Made by a program: the position numbers and the translations under genes | From: Hymenobacter jejuensis | GTDB lineage: Bacteria; Bacteroidota; Bacteroidia; Cytophagales; Hymenobacteraceae | DNA length: 64,000 bases | Reading direction: 5' to 3' | Assembly: GCF_006337165.1 (NCBI RefSeq) | Contig: NZ_CP040896.1 | Coordinates: 1,116,001-1,180,000 of the forward strand | Shown here: positions 44,520 through 54,028 of the stretch, one piece after another | Position numbering within the stretch: position 1 is the first letter of the stretch | Layout of the letters: every line of letters begins with the position of its first letter | Notes under the pieces: generated by a model | The model's database searches: none | The model's input: the letters and a program-made list of their open reading frames with translations, nothing else | Told to the model about the DNA's origin: nothing

Positions 44520-45380
44520 TTACAGATTCAGAAGTGCGCCATACACACCGTCCACGACTTCGGCCATTCTTTCAAAGTCAAGCGTGTCGATGGTGTCCGA
44601 AACTTGGTGGTAGTTGGGGTTGCGCAGGAAGGAGGTATCGTTGATCATGACGGCGTCGTAGCCGTAGTCCCAGTAGTTGCGGTGGTCGGAAAGGCCGGCC
44701 AAGCCCATCGATTCAGGCAGGTTGATGCGCTCCACGTCGAGGTGGCAATACGACTGAATGAGCGTCTGCACGCGCTGCGTAAAGGCCTCCTGCCCTTGCT
44801 TGCCTACCACCGTGATGAAGTTGCCGGTGTTTGGGTACTGGGCGGCCAGCTTTTCGTTGGGGAATTTCTGCGAGCCCGGCTCGTCGCTGAAGTAGCCGAT
44901 CATTTCGTAGCAAAGCATGGCCCGCACGGGCGCTTTGGCATCGTGCAACGACTTGGCGTGCACGGCGCTGCCCATTTGTTTGGAAGCAAAAAAAGGCGGC
45001 TCTTCCAGCGGATACGCCACAAAATCAAGTCGGTGCTGCAACTGCGGGCGGTGCTGATGGAGCAAGCGGGCCGTTTCGAGCAAGCCCGCCACGGCACTGG
45101 CGTTGTCGTCGGCGCCGGGCTGGTCGCCGAACACATCGTAGTGCGCCCCCACGATGATGCGCTCTGCGTCGGGCGGCCCAAAAGAGGCAATGATGTTGCG
45201 GTATTCGCGCCGATCGGCCAGGAAACGCTGCTCCGTCGTTTGGCAGTCGAGCTTCTTAAATTCGTCGAGCACGTAGTCGGCCGCTTTGTTGAGCGAGCCC
45301 ATGTTCCGGTAATTGCGCGCCGGCAGAATCGAAGTCAAAAATTCGACGTCGGCATACAGCCGCTCCTGGTTGGCTTCCAT
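44520..45380 (-). CDS. M28-family zinc peptidase
   Basis: A 286-residue aminopeptidase-type M28 enzyme. Zinc ligands and catalytic residues are visible in IVGAHYDVFG (His/Asp, about residue 76), GADDNASAVAGLLE (bridging Asp), AYPLEEPPFF (Glu pair), MIGYFSDEPG and YHQVSDTIDTL (last His). It has no signal peptide from this start (MEANQERLYADVEF), so it looks cytosolic, which is unusual for M28 in this phylum. Its substrate is unknown. Copies of the dispersed palindrome flank it at both ends. Confidence 0.87.
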   Translation of the reverse strand: MEANQERLYADVEFLTSILPARNYRNMGSLNKAADYVLDEFKKLDCQTTEQRFLADRREYRNIIASFGPPDAERIIVGAHYDVFGDQPGADDNASAVAGLLETARLLHQHRPQLQHRLDFVAYPLEEPPFFASKQMGSAVHAKSLHDAKAPVRAMLCYEMIGYFSDEPGSQKFPNEKLAAQYPNTGNFITVVGKQGQEAFTQRVQTLIQSYCHLDVERINLPESMGLAGLSDHRNYWDYGYDAVMINDTSFLRNPNYHQVSDTIDTLDFERMAEVVDGVYGALLNL

Positions 45381-45458
45381 ACTCTAGTGCGTTGGTGACG
45401 GAACTCCCTATACGGCCGCAACCACCCAACGAACAGCAGAAGCAACAAGTTCTAAGAT

Positions 45459-45489
45459 TAAATATCTAATAATCAATCATTTATAAATC
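45459..45489. repeat. Dispersed AT-rich palindrome, copy 15
   Basis: TTAAATATCTAATAATCAAT then CATTTATAAAT, in the gap between thrC and the M28 peptidase gene. Confidence 0.7.
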
Positions 45490-45511
45490 AGGTTTCACTT
45501 GGTGCACTATT

Positions 45512-45573
45512 CCAACTCCCCTCCTCAGCTGAGGAGGGGACGCCGTCGCGCAGCGGCGGCTGGGGTGGTTGGT
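45512..45573. repeat. GC-rich composite palindrome with CCAAC/GGTTGG ends
   Basis: A perfect 22-bp palindrome (CCCCTCCTCAGC and complement, 45518-45539) is followed by CGCCGTCGCGCAGCGGCG. The whole is bounded by CCAAC at the left and GTTGG at the right. From memory, similar units are scattered through Hymenobacter and other Bacteroidota genomes. No protein is encoded. Confidence 0.6.
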
Positions 45574-45654
45574 TCGTTGCTGATGTTGTTTACAATGAAC
45601 TGACCAAACAACACCTTTTCACTACAGCCTTCGTGTATACTTAGAATTCGCCGG

Positions 45655-46848
45655 CTAATACTGCCCTGCCACGTTATCCATGTATTTCTGACCGGAGCCT
45701 GTATTAAGCAGCAGGATTTTTTCATCGGCGGCGAGCCAACCCGTATTAAGCAGTTTGCGCGCAGCCATCCAGACGGCGGCACCTTCGGGCGCTACAAACA
45801 GGCCTTCCAGCCGGCCCAGCTCGCGCATGCCTTCGATCATTTCGGCGTCGGTAATACTGACGGCCGTGCCGCGCGACTCCTGAAGCACTTGCAGCATCAT
45901 TTGTTCGCCCAAGGGGCGCGGCACGGCCAGTCCGTTGGCAATGGTGGGCTTGCCGACGTAGTGGTGGGCGTTGGCCTGCCGGCCCGTATAGGTTTCGATC
46001 AGAGGGCAGCAATTGGCCGCCTGCACGGCCACCATGCGCGGCAGCCGAATATCAGCGGACAACCAGCCCAGGGCTTTCATTTCCTGAAAGGCCTTCCAGA
46101 TGCCAATCAGGCCGGTGCCGCCGCCGGCGGGGTACAGAATCACGTCGGGAAGTTGCCAATTGAGCTGTTCCGCAATTTCGTAGCCCATCGTCTTTTTGCC
46201 TTCTAAGCGGTACGGCTCTTTCAGAGTCGAGACGTCGAGCAGCTCGCCGTGGGCGTTGGTTTCGCGCACCCAAGCGGCACAGTCATTTATCAGTCCGTCA
46301 ATGAGTTGCACTTCGGCGCCGTACCAATAACATTCTTCTTTGAAGGCGTTGGGCGTGTGCCGCGGCATGGCTACCACAGCGCGCATCCCGGCTTTGGCAC
46401 AATAGGCCGCCATTGCCACGCCCGCGTTGCCAGCCGTCGGGATGATGCACCCGCTGACGCCCAACTCTTTCGCTTTGGAAATGGCCATGCTCAGGCCACG
46501 CGCCTTGAAGGAGCCGGTGGGGTTTTGGCCTTCGTCTTTGAGCTGTAGCCACGCCAGATCGTAGCGGTTGGCGAGGCCGCGCAGGTGCAGCAGCGGCGTG
46601 AAGCCTTCGCCCAGACTTACGCGGTTTTCTTCGTCGAGCAGGGGCAGCAACTCCTGGTAGCGCCACATGGTGCCGTCGCTGGTATTGATGCTCTGCCGAC
46701 TCAGCGGCTCGCTCAGATCGTAGGTAGCTACCAGCGGCAGCGCGCAGCATTCCGACACGCGTTGCAGCGCGAAAGCAGAATGCGGGGTGCCGCAGCGGGA
46801 GCACTCCAGGTTGTAAATTCGACTGACGGTGGTACTACTCGGGGTCAT
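45655..46848 (-). CDS. thrC: Threonine synthase
   Basis: ThrC converts O-phosphohomoserine to threonine with PLP. ATG 46848 (MTPSSTTVSRIYNLECSRCG) is chosen; it gives 397 residues. A short zinc-ribbon-like N-terminus (CSRCG...CC) precedes the PLP fold. The PLP lysine is in GSFKARGLSMAISK (about residue 115), with the serine/asparagine motif PTAGNAGVAMAAYCAKAG and the phosphate-binding YPAGGGTGLIG. No other thr or hom genes are near. It lies 78 bp downstream of a LysR gene on the same strand. Confidence 0.88.
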   Translation of the reverse strand: MTPSSTTVSRIYNLECSRCGTPHSAFALQRVSECCALPLVATYDLSEPLSRQSINTSDGTMWRYQELLPLLDEENRVSLGEGFTPLLHLRGLANRYDLAWLQLKDEGQNPTGSFKARGLSMAISKAKELGVSGCIIPTAGNAGVAMAAYCAKAGMRAVVAMPRHTPNAFKEECYWYGAEVQLIDGLINDCAAWVRETNAHGELLDVSTLKEPYRLEGKKTMGYEIAEQLNWQLPDVILYPAGGGTGLIGIWKAFQEMKALGWLSADIRLPRMVAVQAANCCPLIETYTGRQANAHHYVGKPTIANGLAVPRPLGEQMMLQVLQESRGTAVSITDAEMIEGMRELGRLEGLFVAPEGAAVWMAARKLLNTGWLAADEKILLLNTGSGQKYMDNVAGQY

Positions 46849-46926
46849 GGCTTCGGGCGTTGAAAACACTCGCAAGTACGTCCCTTCGCTATAACCGGAT
46901 CGGCGCAATTTTGGAATAGGCTATTC

Positions 46927-47826
46927 CTATTTGGAATAATAACGCTTCGTGAATTGCACGAAGTCTTTGTAAGGCAGGTTGTTTTCGGTGCCTTTGCGCT
47001 GAATGAAATTGAAGCGCCGCACCAAGGCCAAGTCCCTGAATTTCACCTCGATCAGCTCGCCCGAAGCCAACTCTTTTACCACGGCCTGCCGCGGCAAAAA
47101 AGCCAGGCAAGTATCGACCCGCACAAAGTTTTTGAGGGCCTCGGTGCCGCCCAAGCGCACGCGCACCGGCAAATCGGCGATGCGGATATGCCGGGCGGCC
47201 AGGGCCTCTTCCAGCACCGCCAGCGTCCCGGAGCCCGACTCCCGCAAGGCCAGCGGAATGTCGTATAGGTCTTTGGCCTCTAATTCGTTTTTCTTCAGGG
47301 GGTTGCGCGACGACCGCACGGCCACTACATCGTCGGTGAGCAGCGGCGTGTAGGTGACGTTGCTGACTTTGTGAATGCCTTCGATGATGCCCAGGTCGAT
47401 TTCGTGGTCGAGCAGCGCCTTGAGGATGTTTTCGCTGTTGCGGTTTTTGAGGCTGAGCAGGATGTTGGGGTTGCGAGTCAGGTAGGCCGAAACCACCGGC
47501 GGAATCACATAGAGCGAGATGGTGGTGCTCGCCCCAATAACCATGTGCAGGCGCGGCGAGAAATTTTCGCTTACACTGGCAATTTCCTGGTGCAATTCGT
47601 GCTGCAACTGCTTGGCTTGCAACAACTTATTATACAAAATTCGCCCAGCCGGCGTCAGGGCCACGCTGTTGCCGAAGCGCTCGAATAAGCCCGTTTTGTA
47701 GTGTTCTTCCAGCGCTTTTACCTGCTTGCTCACCGCCGACTGGCTGATAAACAGCGTCTGGCTGGCCTTGGTGAAGCTCAGCAGCCGCGCTACTTCCAAG
47801 AAGATTTCGTGTTTGTGGGAAAGCAT
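46927..47826 (-). CDS. LysR-family transcriptional regulator
   Basis: A 299-residue LysR regulator: winged HTH at about residues 1-60 (FLEVARLLSFTKASQTLFIS, QSAVSKQVKALEEHY), linker helix, then a periplasmic-binding-like effector domain (about 90-295). The start MLSHKHEIFLEVARL is the first before the HTH; an in-frame ATG 42 bp upstream adds residues with no family match. It is co-directional with thrC, not divergent as LysR genes often are. Its effector is unknown; the YVIPPVVSAYL and RNPNILLSLKNRN region resembles CysB/CbbR-like groups. Confidence 0.87.
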   Translation of the reverse strand: MLSHKHEIFLEVARLLSFTKASQTLFISQSAVSKQVKALEEHYKTGLFERFGNSVALTPAGRILYNKLLQAKQLQHELHQEIASVSENFSPRLHMVIGASTTISLYVIPPVVSAYLTRNPNILLSLKNRNSENILKALLDHEIDLGIIEGIHKVSNVTYTPLLTDDVVAVRSSRNPLKKNELEAKDLYDIPLALRESGSGTLAVLEEALAARHIRIADLPVRVRLGGTEALKNFVRVDTCLAFLPRQAVVKELASGELIEVKFRDLALVRRFNFIQRKGTENNLPYKDFVQFTKRYYSK

Positions 47827-47914
47827 CGAGCAAATAACACCGCTCCCGGGCATAATGCTTAGCGACACCCCGTGATTCCTGAATTTTTCCCGAAGCGGAG
47901 CCTTGATATCAACC

Positions 47915-48697
47915 TCAATGCACCAAATACAGTGAAGCGATGTAGCCGGCCAACTGCGACAGGAAGAAGCAGCCGGTGTTGATAAACATGCTTTTCAGGG
48001 CTAGTTGCCAGCGTGAGGCCGTGGGAAATAGCCGGAAATACGTCCAGGTGTTGTAGAGCACGACCATCGGCAACTCCACGTACCGGCTGTCGAAATACGG
48101 CCAAATGAGGCGGGCGGCGTTGATCAACACCACAACGAGCACCACCAGCGAGAGGCTGTAGCACACGACCACCGCAATTTCGGCGTAGTTATAGCCCGAT
48201 TTTCGGAAGAAAAGCCACGTAATGAATGCATACAGGGGCAACAAGCCTACCTGCATCAGGGCGAAATAATGCCGGAAATAATCTTCCGACTCGCCGCTCA
48301 TGCCATACATCTTGATGAGGAGCATTTTAATCGCGTATTGCCCTAGCGCCGTGATGGTAGCTGCCAGAAAAAACGACGAAAACGGCTTCTGAAAGCGGGT
48401 ACGCTGGCCGGCTAGGTACCGGCGCTGCATGTCGCCGGGCCTCAGAGCCAGCTCTTTAAGGGTATAGAGAAATCCTTTCTCGACGTGGGTAAACAGGTGA
48501 AATACCTCGTGCGCCAGATGCGGCAGCGTAATGCGGTGCGTATCGTAGTTCTGGCCGCACTGCTGGCAAAACCGGCCCGAACCCTGAAATCCACAGTTTT
48601 GGCAGGTGTGATCACTTGCGGGGAAAGGGTGAGCGAGAAGGTCTGGAGCATCCGTCGTGGGCACGGCAGCAGCAGGGGCAATGGTAGCGTCTTCCAT
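47915..48697 (-). CDS. DUF3667 membrane protein
   Basis: A 260-residue protein of the Bacteroidota DUF3667 family, function unknown. An N-terminal zinc-ribbon (TCQNCGFQGSGRFCQQCGQ, about residues 32-50) is followed by the family's ITLPHLAHEVFHLFTHVEKG region and LRPGDMQRRYLAGQRTRFQK, then four to five hydrophobic segments. The start is not certain: ATG 48697 (MEDATIAPAA) or 48757. Confidence 0.85.
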   Translation of the reverse strand: MEDATIAPAAAVPTTDAPDLLAHPFPASDHTCQNCGFQGSGRFCQQCGQNYDTHRITLPHLAHEVFHLFTHVEKGFLYTLKELALRPGDMQRRYLAGQRTRFQKPFSSFFLAATITALGQYAIKMLLIKMYGMSGESEDYFRHYFALMQVGLLPLYAFITWLFFRKSGYNYAEIAVVVCYSLSLVVLVVVLINAARLIWPYFDSRYVELPMVVLYNTWTYFRLFPTASRWQLALKSMFINTGCFFLSQLAGYIASLYLVH

Positions 48698-48792
48698 TGG
48701 CAGCAAATCGTTTATATCAAACAAAGGCAAGATACTGAACTTCGTCAGCCCTGCCATGCGACTGACCGGTGCTTTTGCTGGCTAGGCAAAAA

Positions 48793-48825
48793 AGAAAAGA
48801 CGCTGACTAAAAGCCAGCGTCTTTT
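48793..48825 (-). terminator. Terminator of susC-susD
   Basis: AAAGACGCTG pairs with CAGCGTCTTT around a 9-base loop, with T/A-runs on either side, about 40 bp past the susD stop. Confidence 0.8.
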
Positions 48826-48863
48826 ATATAAATCCTTGTAATACAGAACTTTACGTCAAAGCT

Positions 48864-50381
48864 TTAGTAGCCAGGATTTTGTTGGTACAAGCCGCCGGAA
48901 GAAGTCAGCTCGGTTTGGGGCACCGGATAGATGATCTGGTTGGCGTCGATGTTGCGGCTCATGCGGTTGCGGGTATCTTCTTTCGGAATCCAAGCGTTGA
49001 TGACGTTCAGCACCAAGCCTTCGCGCACCAAGTCGTGCCAGCGCGAACCCTCGCCGGCAAATTCGCGGCGCCGTTCTTCCATCAGCTGGGGCAGCGTCAC
49101 GTTGCTGACGGTGCCGGCGAGGCCGGCGCGGGCGCGCACCTGGTTGACGATGGCATCGACTTCGGCCTGGGTACCGCCGGCCCCGTGCAGGATGCATTCG
49201 GCCTTCATCATCAGGATGTCGGTGTAGCGCAGCACAATCCAGTTGATGGGCCAGTCGCTGCGGTTAGAGCCTTTCAGGTTTTCGTTGAGGTATTTTTTCA
49301 TCAGCCACCGCGTTTCCTTGAAGCCCGTGGTGCTGGTGAAGCCTTCGGCGAAGTTGAAGGTTTTGCGCACGTCGCCGGCCGGATAAGAATTCAGCAAATC
49401 ATTCGCGATCGGCCGAATTTCGAGCCCCCCGGAAGGATATGGGATCTTCAGGAACGTGAAGTACGTGTCGGGCACGAGCAAGCCCGGATACGTAGCGCCC
49501 AAACCCACGCCGCCCAGGATGTACTGCACATCAAACAGCACCTCGGCGTTGTTCTCGTTGGTGTACGAGAAGATATCCGAGTACTTGGGCAGGAACGAGT
49601 ACTTGCCGCTGGCGATGATTTCGTTGAGCAGCTTCAGCGCTTGCGCGTATTCGTTGCTAGCCAGCCCAGGTCCTTCGATGCCGTACGTCGGCCCCGAGCG
49701 GGTCAGGTACACGAGAGCCATCATGCCCTTGGCAGCGCCAGAAGTAGCTCGACCGACGTTGGTGCCGGTATAGGAAACCGGCAAGTTGTCGATGGCCGTT
49801 TGCAGGTCCGATAGGATGAGCTTGTACACGTCGGCCACCGGCGACCGCTGAATCTTCCCAACTTCGCTGGGCACCAGCGCATGATCTACAATAGGCACTT
49901 TGCCGAAGTAGCGCACCAAATCGAAGTAATAGAGCGCCCGCAGAAACTTGGCTTCGCCTTCGAAGCGTTTGCGCGTGGCATCGTCGACTACGCTACCGTT
50001 GGCAGCGAGCTGATCGAGCAAGGTATTGGCCCGGAAGATGCCGCTGAAATTGGAATCCCAGGCTTCGGCGATATACGGGTTGGTGGCCAGTGTGGTCTGG
50101 AAATTATTGACCGGCTCCCAGTCGCGCACGCCCGCATCCCCGACGCCGTAAATGTTGTCGGAGCGGGTTTCGGAGAGGTTGAGCTGCCGGTCGGGGAAGC
50201 CACCGTTGTCGCTTACCCGCAGCATGCTGTAGGTCGCATTGAGAGCTTGCTCAAAGTCGGCCTGCGTGGCGTAGAAGGTAGGCGTGGAGCCACTCGAAAT
50301 CGGGGCTTGGTTCAGGTCTTTTTCGCACCCGGCCAGCCCGATCAGGCAGGCCGCAAGCAGGGTGAGGTATGTCTTTTTCAT
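48864..50381 (-). CDS. SusD/RagB-family glycan-binding lipoprotein
   Basis: A 505-residue surface lipoprotein that caps the SusC channel and binds glycan. The lipobox is LAGC in MKKTYLTLLAACLIGLAGC (cysteine at residue 19). N-terminal TPR helices and the SusD/RagB C-terminal domain follow; the region ending RMSRNIDANQIIYPVPQTEL and GLYQQNPGY is typical. It lies 65 bp downstream of susC. With the neighbouring rhamnose genes it probably binds rhamnose-containing oligosaccharide. Confidence 0.93.
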   Translation of the reverse strand: MKKTYLTLLAACLIGLAGCEKDLNQAPISSGSTPTFYATQADFEQALNATYSMLRVSDNGGFPDRQLNLSETRSDNIYGVGDAGVRDWEPVNNFQTTLATNPYIAEAWDSNFSGIFRANTLLDQLAANGSVVDDATRKRFEGEAKFLRALYYFDLVRYFGKVPIVDHALVPSEVGKIQRSPVADVYKLILSDLQTAIDNLPVSYTGTNVGRATSGAAKGMMALVYLTRSGPTYGIEGPGLASNEYAQALKLLNEIIASGKYSFLPKYSDIFSYTNENNAEVLFDVQYILGGVGLGATYPGLLVPDTYFTFLKIPYPSGGLEIRPIANDLLNSYPAGDVRKTFNFAEGFTSTTGFKETRWLMKKYLNENLKGSNRSDWPINWIVLRYTDILMMKAECILHGAGGTQAEVDAIVNQVRARAGLAGTVSNVTLPQLMEERRREFAGEGSRWHDLVREGLVLNVINAWIPKEDTRNRMSRNIDANQIIYPVPQTELTSSGGLYQQNPGY

Positions 50382-50446
50382 GGGAAAGGCAGAAGTTAGA
50401 AGCGACTTTTGAGCGAAAAAACTCAGGTTACGCTGTCAGCTTGAAA

Positions 50447-53400
50447 CTAGAAAGTGAGGTTGAGGCCCAAGGTGAGCGTTTTGGTGAGCGGCAGCCCGCC
50501 GTAATCGACACCGATGGGGAAGCTGGCATCGCCACCGTCGGTGTTCACCGCCTCGGGGTTGAGGCCGCCCAGGTATTTGTCGTGCCCAAACCAGTTTTCG
50601 GCCGTCACGTAGATGCGGGCCCCTTGCGCAATCCGGTTATTGAGGATCAGGCCCAGGTCGTAACCCAGCGTGATATTTCTAACTCTGTAGTAATCAGACG
50701 AATACAACCAGTCGGTATTTTTGATGCGGCCAAAGCCCGAGAAGGCTTTGCCGCGCTTGCCGGCACCGGGGTCGTCGGGTGAGCGCCACCGGTCGCGGTA
50801 GAAGCCCAGGGCGTTGTCGGTGTAGCCCTGCCCCGTGCGATCGACGGCGCGGCCAAACAGCGAGTAGATGGAGCCACCCTGCTGCCCTTGCACCAACACG
50901 CTCAGGTCGAAACCCTTGAATTTGAAGGTGTTAGTAACTCCCCAGATGTAGTTCGGGTTCGGATGGCCCACAATCTGGCGGTCCTTCGCATCGATTTTGC
51001 CGTCGCCGTTGGCGTCTTGGTATTTAGGGTCGCCCACGGTTTGCGGACCGTAGAGGGCCACTTTGTTGTCGATGTCGGCTTGGCTCAGAATCCCGATTTG
51101 CTTCACCACATAAATGCTGTAGATGGGCTGGCCCACCTGCAAAATGTTGTTGGGAATGTCGAAGGCCGAAGCTACTTCAATGGGTGCGTCGGTGGGCCCC
51201 AAGTGCACAACTTTGTTGGCGTTGTGGCTCAGGTTGATCGAGGTATTCCACTGGAAGTCGCCGGTGAAATTGTGGCTGGTCAGCTCTACTTCCCAGCCGT
51301 TGTTGCGCACCTCGCCGATGTTGGTCAGTTGCGTTGCAAAACCTGAGGCATATACCACGGGCACGTTGAGCAGCAAGTCTTTGCTGGTTTTGGTGTAGTA
51401 GTCAAACGAACCCGTCAGGCGGTTTTTTAGCAAGCCGAAATCGAAGCCGACGTCAAACGTTTGCGATTTTTCCCACTTCAGGTCGGGGTTGTTGACACGG
51501 TTGGGTGCCTGGCCCGCGGCGGTAGCGCCGCCAAACGTGTAGTTATAGATGCCCAGCGTAGCAATGCTGCTGTAGTCGCCGATGCCGTTGTTGCCCGAGC
51601 GGCCCCAGCTGCCGCGCAGCTTTAGGTCGCTAAGCGGCGTGATGTCTTCCATGAAGCTCTCCTGCGACACGCGCCAGCCCACCGAAGCCGAGGGGAAAAT
51701 GCCCCACTTCGTGTTGTCGCCGAAGCGCGAAGAACCGTCGCGGCGAATACTGGTCGAGAGCAGGTACTTGCTGTTGTAGGAATACTGCACGCGGCCGAAG
51801 TACGAGAGCAGCACGTTGCGCGTCTCGGTGGTGAAGTTGTTGGCCGTGCCGCTGATGTTTACAGCGCCGTTCAGCGTAGTTACGGCTTGGTTGACGAAGC
51901 CCCCCGTTGAACTGATGCGCTGGGCATCGATCTTGGAGTTGTTGTACGAATAGCCGGCCAGGGCCGAGAAGTCGTGCTTTTCGGCGAAGATCTTGTTATA
52001 GGTCAGCGTGTTTTCGTTCACAAACGTTTGCCGACGGTAGCCATTATAAGAGCCCGAGGCTTGGCGATTGCCCACGCTTCCGCTCACGAAGGCGGGCATG
52101 TAGGACTTGGTGTTGCCGTCGGTGTTGTCGATGTTGAGCGTGGTGCGGAAGGCCAAGCCCGGCAGCAGCTGGTAGTCGCCGTAGAGCGTGCCCAGGGTGC
52201 GGAAGGTTTTGGTGTCGCCGGTGGTGTTTTGCAATACCCGAATTGGGCTGTTGCGGCTCAGGCTCCAGGCATAGCTGGTGAAGTTGCCGGTGTTGGCGTC
52301 GAGGCCCGCCGCGGCTTCCTGCACCGGCGTGAAGGACACGATGTTGTGCATCAAGTTGTCCTTGCCCTCGATGCCGGGGTCTTTGGCTACGGAGTAGCTA
52401 GGCGAGATGTTGAGGCCAAACTTAAACTTGTCGTTGGCTTTCACTTCTACGTTGGCCCGCGCCGAGTAGCGCTTGTAGCCTAACCCGATCATGATGCCCC
52501 CTTGACTCAGGTAATCACCAGATACATAATAGTTTACAAAATCATTGGCACCACTAGCAGCCAACTGATAATCCTGGGTGAAACCGTTTTTGAAGGCTTC
52601 TTTTTGCCAGTCGATGTAGGTCAGGCCCGGATGGCCGGGCTGGGCCCAGCGCTCGTCAAGCATCAGGTTGGGGTTGATGGTATTCACGCCCAAAATGGCC
52701 TGCCGCTGCGCTGTGGTCTGGCTGGCTGTGCGGCCGGTTCCGGAAGCTACCCACGCGGCATTGATCATTTCAGTAGCCCGGTCGACCCACTCCTCCGCGC
52801 TGAGCATGTCGAGGTGGCGCACGGCTTGGCTCACGCCGGCGTAGGTATTGAAGGTGAGCTTGGGCTTGCCGGATTTGCCGCGCTTGGTGGTGATCAGCAC
52901 CACGCCGTTGGCCGCGCGCGAACCGTAGATGGCGGCCGCCGCGGCGTCCTTCAGTACCTCGATATTTTCAATGTCGTTGGGGTTGATGTTGTCCAGCGGG
53001 CTGCCGGTGCCAAAGCGGCCGGCGGCGTTCTGGGCCGCCGCTTCCAGCGGAAAGCCATCAACCACATACAGCGGCTCATTATTGGCCGTAATCGAGCCCG
53101 AGCCGCGGACCTGCACCGAAAATCCCCGGCCGGGTGCGCCGGTTGTCTGGCGTACCTGCACGCCCGCCAATTGCCCTACCAAGGCCTGATCGACGCGGGT
53201 GATGGGCCGCTCTTGCAGCTTGCTGGCGTCGAAGCTGGCAATGGCGCCGGTTACGTCGGCGCGCTTTTGGGTACCATAGCCCACTACGACGACTTCTTCC
53301 AGCTTTTTGGTGTCTTCAGCCAGCGTGATGGTGAAAGTCTCGGGGCCGGAAAATGCTTTTTCCTGCGTGGTGTAGCCAATAAAGCTAAACACCAGTGTAC

Positions 53401-53653
53401 CAGCCGTTTCCGGTACCGACAAAGTAAAACTACCGTCGGCGGTAGTGGTGGTGCCCTGCGTTGAGCCTTTCAGCACTACGGTTACGCCTGGCAGGCCGCT
53501 GCCCTGCGACACTACCTTGCCCGTCAGTTGCCATTGCGGCGCAGAAATAACCACCGGATGCGCCATCGCCGGCGAAAGGGCGGGGCCCGCAGTTACCAAT
53601 AACGCCGCTAGCACCAGGGGCTGGCACTGCCGCCAATCGTAGCATATCTTCAT
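50447..53653 (-). CDS. SusC/RagA-family TonB-linked outer membrane protein
   Basis: A 1068-residue outer membrane importer of the SusC type. ATG 53653 (MKICYDWRQCQPLVLAALLV) begins a signal peptide; an upstream in-frame ATG (53710) lies inside the promoter. Domains: carboxypeptidase-regulatory-like (about 40-125, GKVVSQGSGLPGVTVVLKGS), TonB plug with LEEVVVVGYGTQKRADVTGA (about 130-150) and NINPNDIENIEVLKDAAAAA, then a large beta-barrel ending TLTLGLNLTF. Its promoter carries the shared rhamnose-block motif, which ties it to rhamnose or rhamnogalacturonan uptake. Confidence 0.94.
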   Translation of the reverse strand: MKICYDWRQCQPLVLAALLVTAGPALSPAMAHPVVISAPQWQLTGKVVSQGSGLPGVTVVLKGSTQGTTTTADGSFTLSVPETAGTLVFSFIGYTTQEKAFSGPETFTITLAEDTKKLEEVVVVGYGTQKRADVTGAIASFDASKLQERPITRVDQALVGQLAGVQVRQTTGAPGRGFSVQVRGSGSITANNEPLYVVDGFPLEAAAQNAAGRFGTGSPLDNINPNDIENIEVLKDAAAAAIYGSRAANGVVLITTKRGKSGKPKLTFNTYAGVSQAVRHLDMLSAEEWVDRATEMINAAWVASGTGRTASQTTAQRQAILGVNTINPNLMLDERWAQPGHPGLTYIDWQKEAFKNGFTQDYQLAASGANDFVNYYVSGDYLSQGGIMIGLGYKRYSARANVEVKANDKFKFGLNISPSYSVAKDPGIEGKDNLMHNIVSFTPVQEAAAGLDANTGNFTSYAWSLSRNSPIRVLQNTTGDTKTFRTLGTLYGDYQLLPGLAFRTTLNIDNTDGNTKSYMPAFVSGSVGNRQASGSYNGYRRQTFVNENTLTYNKIFAEKHDFSALAGYSYNNSKIDAQRISSTGGFVNQAVTTLNGAVNISGTANNFTTETRNVLLSYFGRVQYSYNSKYLLSTSIRRDGSSRFGDNTKWGIFPSASVGWRVSQESFMEDITPLSDLKLRGSWGRSGNNGIGDYSSIATLGIYNYTFGGATAAGQAPNRVNNPDLKWEKSQTFDVGFDFGLLKNRLTGSFDYYTKTSKDLLLNVPVVYASGFATQLTNIGEVRNNGWEVELTSHNFTGDFQWNTSINLSHNANKVVHLGPTDAPIEVASAFDIPNNILQVGQPIYSIYVVKQIGILSQADIDNKVALYGPQTVGDPKYQDANGDGKIDAKDRQIVGHPNPNYIWGVTNTFKFKGFDLSVLVQGQQGGSIYSLFGRAVDRTGQGYTDNALGFYRDRWRSPDDPGAGKRGKAFSGFGRIKNTDWLYSSDYYRVRNITLGYDLGLILNNRIAQGARIYVTAENWFGHDKYLGGLNPEAVNTDGGDASFPIGVDYGGLPLTKTLTLGLNLTF

Positions 53654-54028
53654 GGTTTCAGGATAGGTATGTGGGGGAATGTTTGAGGCTGAGATCTTAG
53701 ACACACCCAAACTATTTCATCATAAGTCCAAAACCCTCCTGTAGAGTGCTGTACCGGGCAGGCAACTGGGTTTTTCTTTCTAGTTGATTTAATGCCCTTT
53801 AACTAACGGCCGTCTCCGCTCCTTTTCAGAAGCTACGGCTGCTGGCATGGGAGCCATTGCGTGCGTAGCTGAGCGGTATTTTGCTGAAAAACCGAGGCCG
53901 AGCAGGTAGGTACCCGAAAGCCGCATGTAGCCCGCACCAGATATTGAGGCGTAAATCAACCAGTGTACGCGGACATCGACTTGGTGCCGGCAACCGTTTG
54001 GCCAAACCCACTCCCAACCTTCTATTCC
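53654..54028. other. Divergent control region of susCD and the acetylesterase gene
   Basis: It contains the susC promoter with the shared motif (53708-53751) at the left. In the remaining 270 bp I find no copy of the motif, no clear gene and no strong promoter for the esterase. Confidence 0.4.
53708..53751 (-). promoter_or_regulatory. Rhamnose-block operator/promoter, susC copy
   Basis: Minus strand CAGCACTCTACAGGAGGGTT (53751-53732), then a TAGTTTG box (53714-53708). The distance between motif end and box end is 23 nt. The second repeat half (CAGGAGGG) is well kept, the first half less so. Confidence 0.6.

Noticed and set aside
48879..49814. Open frame of 311 codons antisense to susD
   Set aside because: Long antisense frames are common in GC-rich genes; it has no signal peptide, domain or promoter, and susD is clear.
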